Assembly: GCA_030407315.1 (NCBI GenBank)
Contig: JALQPE010001689.1
Coordinates: 1 to 64,000, forward strand
Source: Asparagopsis taxiformis
Lineage: Eukaryota > Rhodophyta > Florideophyceae > Bonnemaisoniales > Bonnemaisoniaceae
Direction of reading: 5' to 3'
Length of the DNA stretch: 64,000 bases
This document shows, one piece after another, positions 44,747-56,900 of this stretch. The first letter of the stretch is position 1; every line of letters starts with the position of its first letter. Both the position numbers and the translations under genes were made by a program. The notes under the pieces were generated by a model, which ran no database searches, was not told the origin of the DNA, and saw only the letters and a program-made list of their open reading frames with translations.

Positions 44747-47700
44747 ATGGGAGACAATAGTATCATGAATACTACAGCGGAGAAGAGCAATTCTCCTTCT
44801 GCTGAAGAGAAAAGCATCACTATTGCTCAGTACAGCTCTTCTAAAGTGCAAGTTGATCCTCGCAAAGTGAAGTTTCCGACAGTGACCTCCCGTTTGGTGC
44901 GACCGGGTCGTGTAAACGAACTGGCCAGCATTTTCATGGATAGAGGTTTCTCTACCACTGGAACTATGATTACAGTCTGCAAAATGGAAGATAACGAAGG
45001 AGACGAGTTTTACTGCATCGATGGCTCTCATCGCATAGCTGCTCTGCAACTATGCCTGGAGAAGTACTCAGGAAAGAACAGGGATTCCTTGGAATTGGTT
45101 TGGGTACAACAGTTGATTGCGCCGAACGGGCGTCTAATTTTCGATGCGCTGGAGGTTCTGAAACTGTCTCTCGAAGCCAATATACAAACTCACGATGTCG
45201 CTTCTGTGAGCATTGCCGACAATGTCTGTGCGGTCATAGAGTTTCTCAGGTTTTCCAACCAGATGGATCTTCCTGTTGTCCGGCTTATTCCTATTCTGAA
45301 AGAAGTGAGCTATATTCTGCCGTCCGACAGGAACCGTTCGGAGAACTCGTATAGGCAGTACATCAACATTGCGAAGGGGTTCAATCGCACAGACAGCGTT
45401 GCTTTCGTGTACTGGAGCTCTATCCCTAGCGTTTACAATGCTTTGGATAGGAACAGAGAAATCGAGGATGCAAGAACCGAGGGAAGAGATCCGGACTTTT
45501 CTCGAATTGACTCTGCCGATATGTACGGGTGCGTGCTCGATCTTGTCAATAACGCAATATTCCGCAATGGCACGGACGGACGCGGGACGCGCGATAAGGA
45601 GTGGTTCCAGTGGTTTGTGCTCGAGATGACAGCGTCGTGGACAAGGATGAGGAGGAAGAGAGGACTTGTCAGAAATATCGGAAGCGGAAGTCCGTTCACG
45701 ATGCGCACTTGGCTACTGGCTCTGTTGGCCATCTATGATATGGCAGAGGTCGTCCGCAAGTGGTTGAACTCTGCAACGATGGAGGAATTCGTGCGAACGG
45801 ATTTGGCAGCAGAAAACGCGAAGGAGGTCGGGGATAATGATCATCGCATTGGAGAGCGCATTGTATTCGTCCTTGTCGACTTTCATGACGACGTGGTAGA
45901 CAGAAGCAGTCTGAGAACCAAGAACGGGATGTTTACAAACAGTTTTTACGACAAACTGGAATATGCTACCGGGACAAAGGCAATGCAGGAGACGAAAGCG
46001 GAGGAGGAGAGGGAACGGAATCGCATGACCCCCGGAGAAATAGAAAAAGCACTTGTTGCTGGCGCCAAAGCAGAAGAGGAAGAAGCACCTACTGCCGCAG
46101 AACAGGGAAATAATTCTACAGAGAAGGAAACGGTGGAAACTCCTGGTCCTGTTCAAGCAGAAGAAGGAGTATCTGCCGAAGCCCAAGTAGAGCAGGAAGT
46201 TTCTGCTGTTGTGGAGGAAGAACAGGAAATTACTCCAAATGTGGTGGCTGAAGAAGTGATTCCTGCTGTCGCGACGAAAGCAATAGAAGAGGCACCTCTG
46301 AGCACCCCGAAAGAAGCAGAAGACCGTCCTGCCGCAGCAAAAGAGGGAGGACAGGAACGTCCTGCCACGCGTCTTGCAGCAGCTGAGAAGAGGGAAGCAG
46401 AACGTCTTGCTGTTCTCCAAAAAGAACAGGAACGTCTTTCAGCTTCAAGGGCAGAGCGGGAAAGTCGTGCCAGGGATAATTCGCCGGGAAGGATTGTCAG
46501 AGAAGATCTTCCTCAGGGAAGGAAACAAAGCGGCGATACGCAAAGTCTGGATATCAACTTGGACAATAGTGGTCGCATGGACATAGACACGCCTGGACAA
46601 CAAGCTGGAGATGCGCAGAACCGCTCTGTGATATTGAAACTTCGAATCAGGACACCAGAAACTAACAGCACTAGCCCGGCCGAAGTGGACAAGGAGAATT
46701 CGGGAAGAAGCAGGAGTTCTGGTGGAAGCGGCGATGAAAACGAGTCCAGGTTGCATAAGAAGCGAAGAAGGGAAGATACTAGCGCGAAGTTTTCTGAGCC
46801 CAATACGCCGGATGACAACATTGAGATTGGGCCTCCCCGGGAAAAGAAGAGTAGAGTCAATGCAAGAAAACGAACGACTGGAGAAGAAGCACCACTCTTC
46901 ACTGACGAGCAAGAAAACTCCCTTCCAGACCGCACATTCGCAGAGGACATACCTGAGAAGCTGCCTTTATGCGTTCCTTCCAACTCGAGAATGAAGTATT
47001 ATATCACAGAAGAAGACATTGATACAATCCGGACGGAGATAATGGAAGCAGCTGCAGGCTACTCTACTTTGGTATGTCCCCTCGGTTCTTGTGAAAGCCA
47101 ACAATACTTCAGCTACCAGAGAAGAATGATCGACGAGCTTGGTTACGTGGTGTTGCAAGACATTTTCTCTTCTACTACAGTGGGAGCAGCTACGCACGAG
47201 TTATTCACACAGATGGCCAGCACATTCCAAGGTACTACAAGTGGCTCAAGTGCAAGTCAGAAGAACCCGTGGAAACCACTTCGACCGAAAGACAGCACTG
47301 GTGTATTCAAGACGGACCGGAAAAGCATCTGCGATGACCTTGAGCAAGAAAGCGCGCGGCAGTACAGGAACAAGCTGATTCTGGAGCTAGGTAAGGCGAT
47401 TTGTGCGGAGAACCTGAAGCTCGGGTTTGGAAGAGAAGAAGCGGTGGTCTTTCCAGAAACGGGTCTTCGTCTGATTTTGACCGCAGAAGGTAGTCAGGAG
47501 CAACTTATGCATACCGATGTTCCCGTCCGTGAGGGAACTGGAACTGGTCCTCTCAACTCGCCATCATATTTCATGATGGCTGCTGGTGCGGATGGGTTCA
47601 TCATTCGTATCGCCAAGTTCAGCCATGTGTGCCTAAGTCATCCAGCGAAAGACAAGTACCGCGTGCCAGTGACGAACGTGCGCATCCCACCGTATTCCCT

Positions 47701-47869
47701 GCTTGTATGCCGAACGGACGTGTATCACGGAGGAATGGGATTCGCGGAGGGTCGTTCTTCGGTGAGGTACCAGCATCCTATCCGGTCCCATCTATCACTG
47801 CGAACTTCCAGGGAGAAGTTGCTACAGCCTCCCTTCAATGTCAACTACTGGGAGCGTTTAGATATCTGA
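44747..47869 (+). CDS. ParB/sulfiredoxin-like domain fused to 2-oxoglutarate/Fe(II) dioxygenase-like domain
   Basis: 1040 aa. I start it at the ATG at 44747 (ACAATGG), because the frame upstream opens only with TTG. Residues about 35-110 form a ParB/Srx-like fold with CIDGSHRIAAL (DGSHR at 92-96). A helical region follows (ASVSIADNVCAVIEFL) that is shared with the gene at 49278. Residues about 430-720 are Glu/Ala-rich and then basic, with likely nuclear-localisation patches (HKKRRRE, PREKKSR). The C-terminal about 250 aa end in a double-stranded beta-helix pattern: MHTD (His 922, Asp 924), DVYHGG (His 994), then Arg 1007 or 1013. That is the iron and 2-oxoglutarate ligand set. Substrate is unknown. 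DNA base or histone hydroxylation is plausible from the neighbouring DNA methyltransferase/SET gene. No break is seen. Confidence 0.75.
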   Translation: MGDNSIMNTTAEKSNSPSAEEKSITIAQYSSSKVQVDPRKVKFPTVTSRLVRPGRVNELASIFMDRGFSTTGTMITVCKMEDNEGDEFYCIDGSHRIAALQLCLEKYSGKNRDSLELVWVQQLIAPNGRLIFDALEVLKLSLEANIQTHDVASVSIADNVCAVIEFLRFSNQMDLPVVRLIPILKEVSYILPSDRNRSENSYRQYINIAKGFNRTDSVAFVYWSSIPSVYNALDRNREIEDARTEGRDPDFSRIDSADMYGCVLDLVNNAIFRNGTDGRGTRDKEWFQWFVLEMTASWTRMRRKRGLVRNIGSGSPFTMRTWLLALLAIYDMAEVVRKWLNSATMEEFVRTDLAAENAKEVGDNDHRIGERIVFVLVDFHDDVVDRSSLRTKNGMFTNSFYDKLEYATGTKAMQETKAEEERERNRMTPGEIEKALVAGAKAEEEEAPTAAEQGNNSTEKETVETPGPVQAEEGVSAEAQVEQEVSAVVEEEQEITPNVVAEEVIPAVATKAIEEAPLSTPKEAEDRPAAAKEGGQERPATRLAAAEKREAERLAVLQKEQERLSASRAERESRARDNSPGRIVREDLPQGRKQSGDTQSLDINLDNSGRMDIDTPGQQAGDAQNRSVILKLRIRTPETNSTSPAEVDKENSGRSRSSGGSGDENESRLHKKRRREDTSAKFSEPNTPDDNIEIGPPREKKSRVNARKRTTGEEAPLFTDEQENSLPDRTFAEDIPEKLPLCVPSNSRMKYYITEEDIDTIRTEIMEAAAGYSTLVCPLGSCESQQYFSYQRRMIDELGYVVLQDIFSSTTVGAATHELFTQMASTFQGTTSGSSASQKNPWKPLRPKDSTGVFKTDRKSICDDLEQESARQYRNKLILELGKAICAENLKLGFGREEAVVFPETGLRLILTAEGSQEQLMHTDVPVREGTGTGPLNSPSYFMMAAGADGFIIRIAKFSHVCLSHPAKDKYRVPVTNVRIPPYSLLVCRTDVYHGGMGFAEGRSSVRYQHPIRSHLSLRTSREKLLQPPFNVNYWERLDI

Positions 47870-48091
47870 TGAAATTAGTTCTTAATAGCATTCTATGGCA
47901 GGCATCAAGGCCGCCTTCAAGTAAACGATGAAAGTTAGGCTAGTACATGACGTTTGCGTATGTAGACGGGTCAGGAGATATACAATACTCAATTTAATAT
48001 GAGAAGGGGAGGAAACTATGGTGGGCACTACTAGAATAGAACAAGGTAATATCGCAGTCGTCTTTGGTTGCAACATTGAGGTGAGGAAGGC

Positions 48092-48325
48092 TTACAGATG
48101 ATGCAGTTTCGCTGGGGTGCTGACAGCAAAGTCATCGTTACGATGACTTTGCTGTAAGAAATCAAATCATTACAGCGGCCACAATTTTTTACCGGGTAAA
48201 AAATTCTTGCTGATTTTTTACCCGGTAAAATTTTCTCACCACTGTAATCAAACCTTTCCTTACAGCAAAGTCATCGTAACGATGACTTTGCTGTAAGCAT
48301 CCCGGGTAAACGGCTTCGGCTGTAA
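48092..48325. repeat. Nested palindrome array C2 (two 37-bp palindromes)
   Basis: Palindromes start near 48121 (first half-site TGACAG) and 48260. Two ACCGGGT/ACCCGGT palindromes lie between them. Outer inverted repeat CAGTTTCGCTGGGGTG / CATCCCGGGTAAACGG. It begins about 220 bp after the preceding gene. Confidence 0.85.
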
Positions 48326-48868
48326 GCGGTTGGGAGTTTCGTCCGTCTCCCACCCTGGGAAGGGTGAGAAGGGAAGTGTGGAGCCGGGAACATCGTACAA
48401 CGATGGTTTGGACGGCTGTTGACGGCTCTGGGGAGCACTCTGCGTCGTGCAAGCCTGGTTTGCGCTGGCTGCACTACCTGGTATTGAACGGTTCTGTGCG
48501 CAAAGTTTACTCATGAAGGAGGTAGGGTGTTGTGTACCACACCAACCATAGTTACTAACATTTGCAGTGTACTCTAGTGATGTAATTATTATTCTAGTTT
48601 CTAACTATACAATGATATTAAGTAAGTCAGATGTGCACAGAGCATGGTCTAAGCCTAGCACGGTAGAGAAAGATGGAAGAAAGATTGAAGGGTAGGCATG
48701 CAGAAGTATGAAGGCAGCAGTATGTGTAGACTATGGCAGTGGTAAGAAAATATTTCATGCACCAAAGGGTGGGCAGAGTGACATTAGAGAGGTGGTGTGT
48801 AGGGGGAAGGTAGGTGGAGATGATGAAGGAGGACAACAGAAACGAGAGCGAGGGTTGAGACCAACGGC
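48326..48868. other. Intergenic, no gene
   Basis: Repeat-related, non-coding sequence resembling 17845-17990 and 18720-18960 in the other copies. Confidence 0.5.
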
Positions 48869-49072
48869 TTACAGATGGAGCAGTTTACCAGGGATGCTTA
48901 CAGCAAAGTCATCGTAACGATGACTTTGCTGTAAGGAAACCATTACAGTGGCCATGATTTCTTTACCCGGTAAAAAAATTCCTGGCCTCTGTAATGAAAC
49001 GTTTCCTTACAGCAAAGTCATCGTAACGATGGCTTTGCTGTAAGGATCCTTGGTAAACTGCCTGAGCTGTAA
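48869..49072. repeat. Nested palindrome array C3 (two 37-bp palindromes)
   Basis: Palindromes start near 48898 and 49007 (the latter with ATGGCTTTG). Outer inverted repeat GCAGTTTACCAGGGATG on the left and GGATCCTTGGTAAACTGC on the right. It lies about 200 bp upstream of the next gene's ATG. Confidence 0.85.
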
Positions 49073-49277
49073 TTGTCGTACAACGAAAAGTGATGTGGAA
49101 GGTTCGGATTGGTCAACCGCTGAATATCATTACCAGGGTGTATACTAATAGGAATATGTCAGTTCTCTAAGTTTCGCCTATCTTACTCAGCTTACGCAGC
49201 AAAACAGCTTGTCGTTCAGATCTTCTTCTCTCTTTCTCAATCTTTCACTCTTCGTTTGTCAATCACTCACCAAAGCA

Positions 49278-52200
49278 ATGGCTCAACAATCCCCCAACGC
49301 TTTCGACCGCCAGGTGCGCTCTGCCAGCCGCCGTGACAACGATTCTCCCACTCCTTCTCCCTCTCCTTCTCCCTCTCCTTCTCCTTCTCTGGCCCCCCCT
49401 GTCCCCATGGACGTTTGCGAAGCTGCTGCAGCGCTGACCCAGCTCAGCCCAGCACCTAAGCCCGTCCCCTCCCCCCCTTCCGCTTCCGATCCCGCGGTTG
49501 TCCCGACAATCGACGCTGGCGTTCCCGCAACTCCGCTTCCGGCTCAATCTGCCGAAGCGGCGCCAGCCGTCGAGGGATCTGGTGCTCCTCTGCCTAGCTC
49601 GCCTGCTCCGGACATGATCATCGCGTCCGGCAGCGACTTGGCAGAGGATGCGGAGAAGGTCGATGATCACAACGCTCGTGACATCGTACCGAACAAGCCT
49701 CTCCGCAGCACCAGGCTGGCCTACCCTGGCACAGTGCCCATCCCGGTGGATGTGGACTACGACATAAGTCCGGAGAGCTGCCGAAACATTCCAGTCTTCA
49801 TTTCCCCTCTGGATGTTTCTCCTCCGGCAGTCGTGTCCAGGGTGGTCAGGCCGCATCGCGTTGATGAGTTGAAGAAAACGTTTCTCACTCAGGGATTTTC
49901 CGTGATTGCTTCACGCGTGTCCGTCTGCGAGGTGATTGATTCCAATGCAAAAGTACGACTGCAATATGTCGATGGATCTCACCGAGTGACCGCGTTGAAG
50001 GCCATTCTCGAGTCGGCTGGACCTGCTCCTGCGAAGGACAGTCCAGAGTGGGAGGAGTTTGTCAAGTCTGACATCTACCGTCGATTTGGAACTATTCCAG
50101 TCGACTTTCTCCTCCCACCGACTCGGCTTGGCCGGGATGTCTTCTGCTCCGAAGAAGTACTCCCGCTTTCACGGCTGATGAACTTCCACACCCACAATGT
50201 CAGCGAGGTAACAGTTGCTGACAATGTGTGCTCTGTGATGGAGTTCATCAATATCCACCGCCTGGGAAAGAAGAAGATCGAGCCGACCGTTCAATACATT
50301 AAAGAACGGAAAGCGCTGAGCTGGATTCGTCCGAGACAGCTCATGCGCTACGTCTCGATCGCGCGAGGGTTCAAGACCATTGAAAGCCCTGCTTTCAAAT
50401 ACTGGTCGAGCATCCCGAACAGGCCGGAGTTCGTTCAATTTTCTTCGACAGAGGATCTGGCTGGGTGTACGGTGAACTTGTTGTTCAATGGGTCGTTCAG
50501 GAGTGCTCCGGATGTGCAGAAGTGTTTCATCCTGGAGATGACGGCGCGCTACACTTGTAGCCGTCGGTCGGCCGGGCTGAAACCGTACTCGGTTGGTACC
50601 ATTGGGCAGGAATGGATTGCTGGTTTGTTGGAAATCTTCGGGTACGTGAAGGAGGTGGCCGAGTACTGGAACGTGTCGGATGTGTTGAGGATGCTGGATG
50701 GCTCAATTCCCAGCGTGGGTGACCCGAGCAAGAGCTTCGACATTCGCTCGCGCGTTGTCGAAGTTCTTGCTCAGATGGTCCCCAAGAAGGGGTGCTGGGC
50801 AGACTTCCGTCCCAAGGAAGGCCCCCCCGATGGTTACAAGTCGAAAACATTTTTCCCCGTAAGAAGTCTGTCTTCGGGAAGGACGCCAGGAAAATGCTCC
50901 TGCGCGTCACTGGGTACCGCGACATGATTATGCGGAAACGCTTTCACGCGATGTACCCAGACATCCCACATGCTGCGCTCCCAGCCACATGTGGTGATGA
51001 TGCCCCCATCCCTTCCTCTTCCAATTCCTTGCCCATCCCTTCATCCTCCATTCCTTTGCCCCCACCACCTCAACTGGAATCTTCCAGCAATTCCGAGGTT
51101 GCCCCTGTTCCTGTCTCTACCCCTGCCGTGTCGGCATCCTCCCCTGCGGTGACCCCGGTCAAGCCGACTGCGCGTGGTCCCCAGGATGGCAGCGAACGCT
51201 CTGGTCCAGTTTCCCACGCCGGGACTGGTACCCCCAACCGTCCTGTCCAAGCCGCGCAGGAGCAGGTCTCACCGGCTTCGCAGCCTGAGCCTGCGACTCC
51301 GGCTGCCGAGCAGCACCCTGCTGCTCCGGCCCCCGCTGTCGAAGCTTCCCGTTCTGCATCTGCTAGCAGTTCGGGAAGCTCCAGCGATGACAGTTTCGTC
51401 CCTTCACCATCCGGTGGGGTTGGACAGAAGACGGTTGCGAGGATTTCGACGGAGGGCCCTACTCCCGAGAATGTGGTCGAGGGCAGCAGTGCGAAGGGCG
51501 GTGCAGATCCTGACGAAGATGTCATTGAAGTCAGTGATTCTGCACCGCCCGGAGTGGAAACTTCTGGGAGGAAAGTGATGCCCAGAAGGAGTACCCGCCT
51601 GCAAGCGAGTCGTTCCGGTCGTGGTGGAACGGCGGGTGGTGCTGTGGAGGTCGTCGAGCTGGAGAGCGCCCCCGAGGATGCGGGTGAAAACTCCATCCTC
51701 GGGAAGCGTAACTTGGAAGCCGCTTCTGCGACGCCCGAGCCTTCTACCAAAAAGAGAAGGCTCGGTGAGACTTCATCAAAGTCGTCGTCAAAGAAATCCA
51801 AGTCGGCTTCCCGAGGTCGCTCTCGGGAGCCGGTTCTCCAGTTCGACGACGCCCAGGAGAATCCCATTCCCGACAGCATCGTCGATGAGAATGTGGCCGC
51901 CGTTCTCCCCAGCGCAATTGCGTCTGGCAGCCGGATGAAGTACTATATGGAAAGTACGACGGTGGAGACGGTTCGGGCGGAAATGAGGGCGGCAGCATTC
52001 CAGGCAGCTGCATCGCCGGGTGCTGAGGATACGGTGGTGGACAGGTACTTTGCGGTGAAGAAGGCATTGTTGGAAAACTTGGGGGTTATTGTTATGGAAG
52101 GCCTGTTGGCATCGTCCACGGCTGGTAATGCGACGCATGAGTTGTTCGGTCACTTCGCTAGGCAGTTCCCGCTGGTTGAGGAGGTTGAAAAACCCTCCCA

Positions 52201-52924
52201 GCAGTCTGATTCTAACGATGACGACAGGGAGCCACAGGACGAGCCGCCAGCTTTCGCAAAGCCCGGCTTCGATCCTTCGCCGTGGCAGTTCATCCACAAC
52301 GTGGGTGATGCGAAGGACCGCATCGATGGTGGTCGTGGGCGCCTCTCTCTGCCGCGGCGTGAGTTGTGCGACAAGTTGGAGGAGGGGAATTTGGAGATGT
52401 ATAAGAACAAGTTGGTGGCAGAGCTTGCTCTTGGTGTTTGTGCGGAGTTCTTGAAGCTGGGAATGGAGGGTGAGGATCCTGTCTTCTTCCCGAAGACAGG
52501 ATTGCGGCTGCTTCTTACAGCAGATGGGGCTGCGGACCAGGATGGGCACACGGACTTCAAGGTATCGACGAATAGTGTTGGAAGTCCTACCAAGTCTCCA
52601 TCATATTTCATGATGTCGAGCGGAGCCGATGGGTTCTCTATAGTAGTTGCCCCTTATAGTCATGTATGCCTGGCCAATCCGGACGCCGATATGTGGAAGG
52701 TTCCCCCTCTCACCTTTTGGGTGCCACCCTATTCCGTATTGGTTGGTCGCGGTGACCTTTACCATTACGGGGTCGGCTTCAGCCGAGGAGATCTTCCTGC
52801 AGGCGAGAAGTTAGTCTATGGCCTGCCCACGCGCGGCCACATCTACTTGAAGACGGAGAAGGACGTCCTCACGGACCACATCCACACCGTCGAATATTAC
52901 AAGTACGATAGGAGCAATAGATAG
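49278..52924 (+). pseudogene. Second ParB-like/2OG-dioxygenase gene, broken by a one-base frameshift
   Basis: Paralogue of the gene at 44747. The ATG at 49278 (AGCAATGG) follows a pyrimidine-rich leader typical of a transcription start and lies 23 codons inside the open frame. The protein opens with a Ser-Pro repeat. A ParB/Srx-like domain follows with YVDGSHRVTAL (DGSHR at about residue 232), then the shared helical region (ADNVCSVMEFI, YWSSIP). The frame changes near 50841, where copy A's fossil has one more base, and continues to 52924. The second part has a Pro/Ser/Ala-rich linker, a basic patch (KKRRLGE, KSSSKKSKS) and the dioxygenase-like domain: HTDF (52547), LYHYGVGF (His at 52763), then PTRGHIYL. 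A one-base error in the sequence is an alternative to a real mutation. Confidence 0.7.
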
Positions 52925-53400
52925 CATATCAGAAGTATTAAAACCTATACTACTGTTCCCTGCTATAAAGTTCTGTCTTTCTCATCTCAACATTGTTACC
53001 TTAGCCCACTTTTCAGTTCTCATCTATACATCTGTCCTTCATCTCATAGTTTAGTGCTACTCAGCAGATTGCTTGCTACTTTTTAATATTAGTCTACAAC
53101 GTTGTATGATTTTACTAGCTAGGCCGTAGGGGGAGACTAGTTTCAACCCTTGACAACGCGCAGATTTCGACTACGAGAGCCGTCACTGTGATAAATTATT
53201 GGTAGAATTTTCGTCTATCTTCCCACCTACACTAGGCTACCTATATATATACAGGGTATAACCTGAACAGAGACCACGTGAGGTAAAATACTCCTGAGAG
53301 CTGCTCACAGCCGTACAGACCTTTGCTGAGCAATTTTCCCGACTTCACACTTCGCTTCTCACCTTTACCAAGATGGGAGAAGGACGAAACTCCCTGCTGC
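52925..53400. other. Between convergent genes, no gene
   Basis: 3' flank of the second ParB-like gene, matching 16975-17379 of copy A. Non-coding. Confidence 0.5.
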
Positions 53401-53710
53401 TTACAGCCGAAGCCGTTTACCAGGGTTCCTTACAGCAAAGTCATCGTTACGATGACTTTGCTGTAAGGAACCGTTTCCTTGCAGTGGCCGAAGAATTTTT
53501 TACCGGGTAAAAAATCAGCAAGAATTTTACCGGGTAAAAAATTGTGGCCGCTGTAATGATTTGCTGTAAGAAAACGTTTCATTACAGCGGCCACAATTTT
53601 TTTACCCGGTAAAGAAATCATGGCTGCTGTAATGATTTGTTTTCTTACAGCAAAGTCATCGTAACGATGACTTTGCTGTCAGCATCCCCGGTAAACGGCC
53701 CGCACTGTAA
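53401..53710. repeat. Nested palindrome array C4 (two 37-bp palindromes)
   Basis: Palindromes start near 53430 and 53645 (the second ends CTGTCAGC). Between them are ACCGGGT palindromes and a partly deleted unit near 53555-53580. The array lies between two convergent genes. Confidence 0.85.
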
Positions 53711-53986
53711 TGGGGTGACTGCTTCTCCTACATCGCTCTCTTACTGGTGTTCTACATGCTGCGTTGCTACACAATTTCGCACTCACATCTTTCTAGTTTC
53801 TCTCCTTTTCGTATCCATAGGTATAGCAGTAGAAAAGTGGATAGTTTGCACTCCAGGCCGCAGATGCCTTCCTGCAGTCATGTCACGATTGTTGTAGTGT
53901 AGTCTATAATATCTAGCGCTCTTGGAAGATGATGCACAGTCTATTGTCTCTGTCAATGCGTGTTTACTCAAATCTATCAAAGTAGC

Positions 53987-56900
53987 TCAGTTAGCTGGCC
54001 AATATTTTCTACCATAGTCAGCAAATATCTCCTCATCAGCTTCAACGTCTCTGGTCAGAACGACCTTGACAGCATGGGGATTCTTGATATTTGAAGCAAA
54101 GTCCGGTTTGTCTATGGCATCGCCTTGTCGAAACTCGGCTGACTGTGTTCGACTCACCTCGGTCGCTTTCTCCGTTCCGTCAATGACCCGACAATCATTG
54201 AGGTAGCTGGTACAATTATAGACCGCTGGAACGAGCCAGACCTTCCGAACAGGTGCACCCCTCCCTATGTACGTGGTTTCCAATTCCATGTTGTAGTCCT
54301 GGAACCTCTCTCCTGTGCACCCAAATCCTTCCGGGCCGTACATCACTGATCTCTGCGGTTCCGAGTCTCGAATCTTCGCATAGAAAATCGTCCCGTTGTA
54401 CCAGCCAATGACCGTCCCCTTCTTCAGTTTCTTCGCCGCGAATACGCCAAACCCACCACCTCTTACCTCCGATTGCGAAACATAGACACCGTAGAATGCG
54501 GCATCAGCAGCCAGAATCGCGTCCGGGTCTATGCTCCAAAACGAGTGCATGTCCTCGGCCGGCCACTGGTCCATAGGCACCCCGCTCAATCTGTGAAGCA
54601 TAGACCCGTCCTTCTTCATTGACGCAACGAACACAAGCAGATGGTTCGGCAATGCTGTCACAGCAGGTAAACCTTCTGGTGCATCTGAGATGTGCTTCTG
54701 ACGAAGCCTTGGAGCTTTTCCTGTGACCGGTACCGACTCGTCCCCAAGAATACTCTCCACCTCACGCTGCAAGATCCCCCCATATCGCCCGGCTTTCACC
54801 TCACTGACGAAAGCATGCAGTATCCACTCCTGCGATGCATCGTGGCACCTTTTTTCCTTCTCACACCCAATGAACCGACGATACGTACCATCCCTCAACG
54901 TCATACACGCTATGGCTGTGCTGTATGTTCCCGAGAAGAAATCCATCACGATATCGTTCTGCTTCGAAAATCGTTCCAGAAGCTCACGAAGAGTGGTCAA
55001 CGCCTTCTGCTCATGGCGCAGTCGGTTGTTCTGCCCATCGTATTGAGCTTCACCAGCCGACAACCTCGGAACGTTGTCAATCGCGTTGGTGAACCCAGGG
55101 TGCCTCGATATGTCCGGATTGTGCAACCTGTAATCCACCATATCGTATGCAGCCATACCCTTCCCCCGCTTATACGCATGGATAACGAAATCGTGCATAT
55201 TATGCAGTGTGCACGTTTTCGTCGATGGATTGGACGTAAAGCTGTGTGGTCGGCGAGATAGCACGACTGGAACACTGTCCACAATCATCTTGCCAGGCTC
55301 GGCATTTCTGATTGCATCCATCCATGCCACGAGTTGGCGCACGCTGGAATAGATTAGAGCATGACCGCCAGGCCGAAGAACTCGAACTATTTCACACGCA
55401 ACACTCGCCAACTCTTCCGGCTCCAGAATATCGTACTCCGAGTTTTCTCTGCCGCCTTCCCGCCTCGTGTTGAATGGAGGATCAGTGAGCACAAGCTGAA
55501 CACTGTCCTCCAACACGCCATCTTCCAGGAAACTAATTTTGTCCTCCACCTCTTTGGCTACATCAGTGGCGTCACAATTCACAGTGTGAATGTAACGCCC
55601 CATCACAGCTTCCAGCTTGGTGACATATTCCGGCTTGGATTCCTTTCCGACGTCAACGAGCGGTGCTTCTGTAGGCGATACAGTGTCAACCTCCATAGCG
55701 TCATCCTCGGCCGCACCTTCTCTTGTTGCTGTTTCGCTAGCAACCGCCGCATTATCGTCCTCTCCACCACCGCGCTCCAGCCTAGCCTTCTTCCTCTGTG
55801 GCTCCAGACTATCCTCTTCTATATCCTCGCTGCCATTGTTTGGCACTGCTGCGGATATTTCCATCTGCGCAGGTGCACCTTCAAGGATGCCAGGCTCGGG
55901 CGTATCCTCAAGACTGTGCAACTCATCCATGGTCAGAGGAAGCTTTCGTTGCTCTCGGGTTCGCAATAACCAAGCCTTCAGCCTCCTCTGACCATCCAGG
56001 GCATGAGACGTGTTCAACTTGGCTCGCATGAACGAGTTCAATCCGAACTTGTCAGGAGTGTCGAAAAGCAAGGCTCGAAGTCTCTGCATCAGCTGACCAC
56101 GCTCGGCGAACACATTCACCTCAGTGACACATTGGCGTATCGACAGCAGGAAGGCGCTTGTCAATGATCGCAGCCTTGCATCCACAGCCACTGGAAGGTC
56201 GGCACAGAACCCGTTTTCACTGTCTACAGTTTTCGGGACAATGGTCAGGTTTTTCCGATGCTCCTCGACCGCGCAGCCATCAGACCGATTCGGGAGTGAC
56301 CTGAAGCAAAGGCTCGCAGGATCGAATACCATGAACGGCCAGCACATCGATTCAACATCCTCATACCCCAACACTCTTGCCCCGGTATCCCACGCAGCTA
56401 ACACACGGTCGACAACAAATCCAAGCTGGTTGGCTTGCGCACTGGATGTTGCAATTCCAACCATTCCACCACCACCAATGGCCCCGGATGTGGCTCTGGC
56501 CCGCCTAGATGGCACACTGCCCATCTCCTTACTGCGAATAGCCAAGATACACTGGCACATCATAACCATCAGCCTCCTGAACCGCTTCTGGCTAGCCTGC
56601 AAAGAATCTTGCATGTCGGATGTAGCGCCGTCTAGAAAGTACCTGCTCGAAAGCAGTTCGCGGTTCAGTGGAGAGGACAATTCTCCGCGGGGTGTCTTGC
56701 CAAACATTTCGACGGCACGAGAACTAGTCACCCCCACCTGTTTCGGAAACTCAACCATCCTCGGAGAATCACCCATCTCTGCATTGAGTCCCCATGCATG
56801 ACAAAACATTTGCCACAGACGCAAATCAATCGCACTCGAATCTTCTGCTCGGTGATACGGCCGAAGCACAGCCAGGATAGACATGCATGAGCTGTACTGC

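Noticed and set aside
39639..47869. Shadow frames of 100-235 aa opposite the transposase and ParB-like genes
   Set aside because: They mirror the large frames, lack domains, and are expected by chance opposite long coding sequence.
50792..50930. Independent start for the second half of the second ParB-like gene
   Set aside because: The copy A fossil shows this was one continuous gene; the ATG at 50792 is in a shifted frame within coding sequence.
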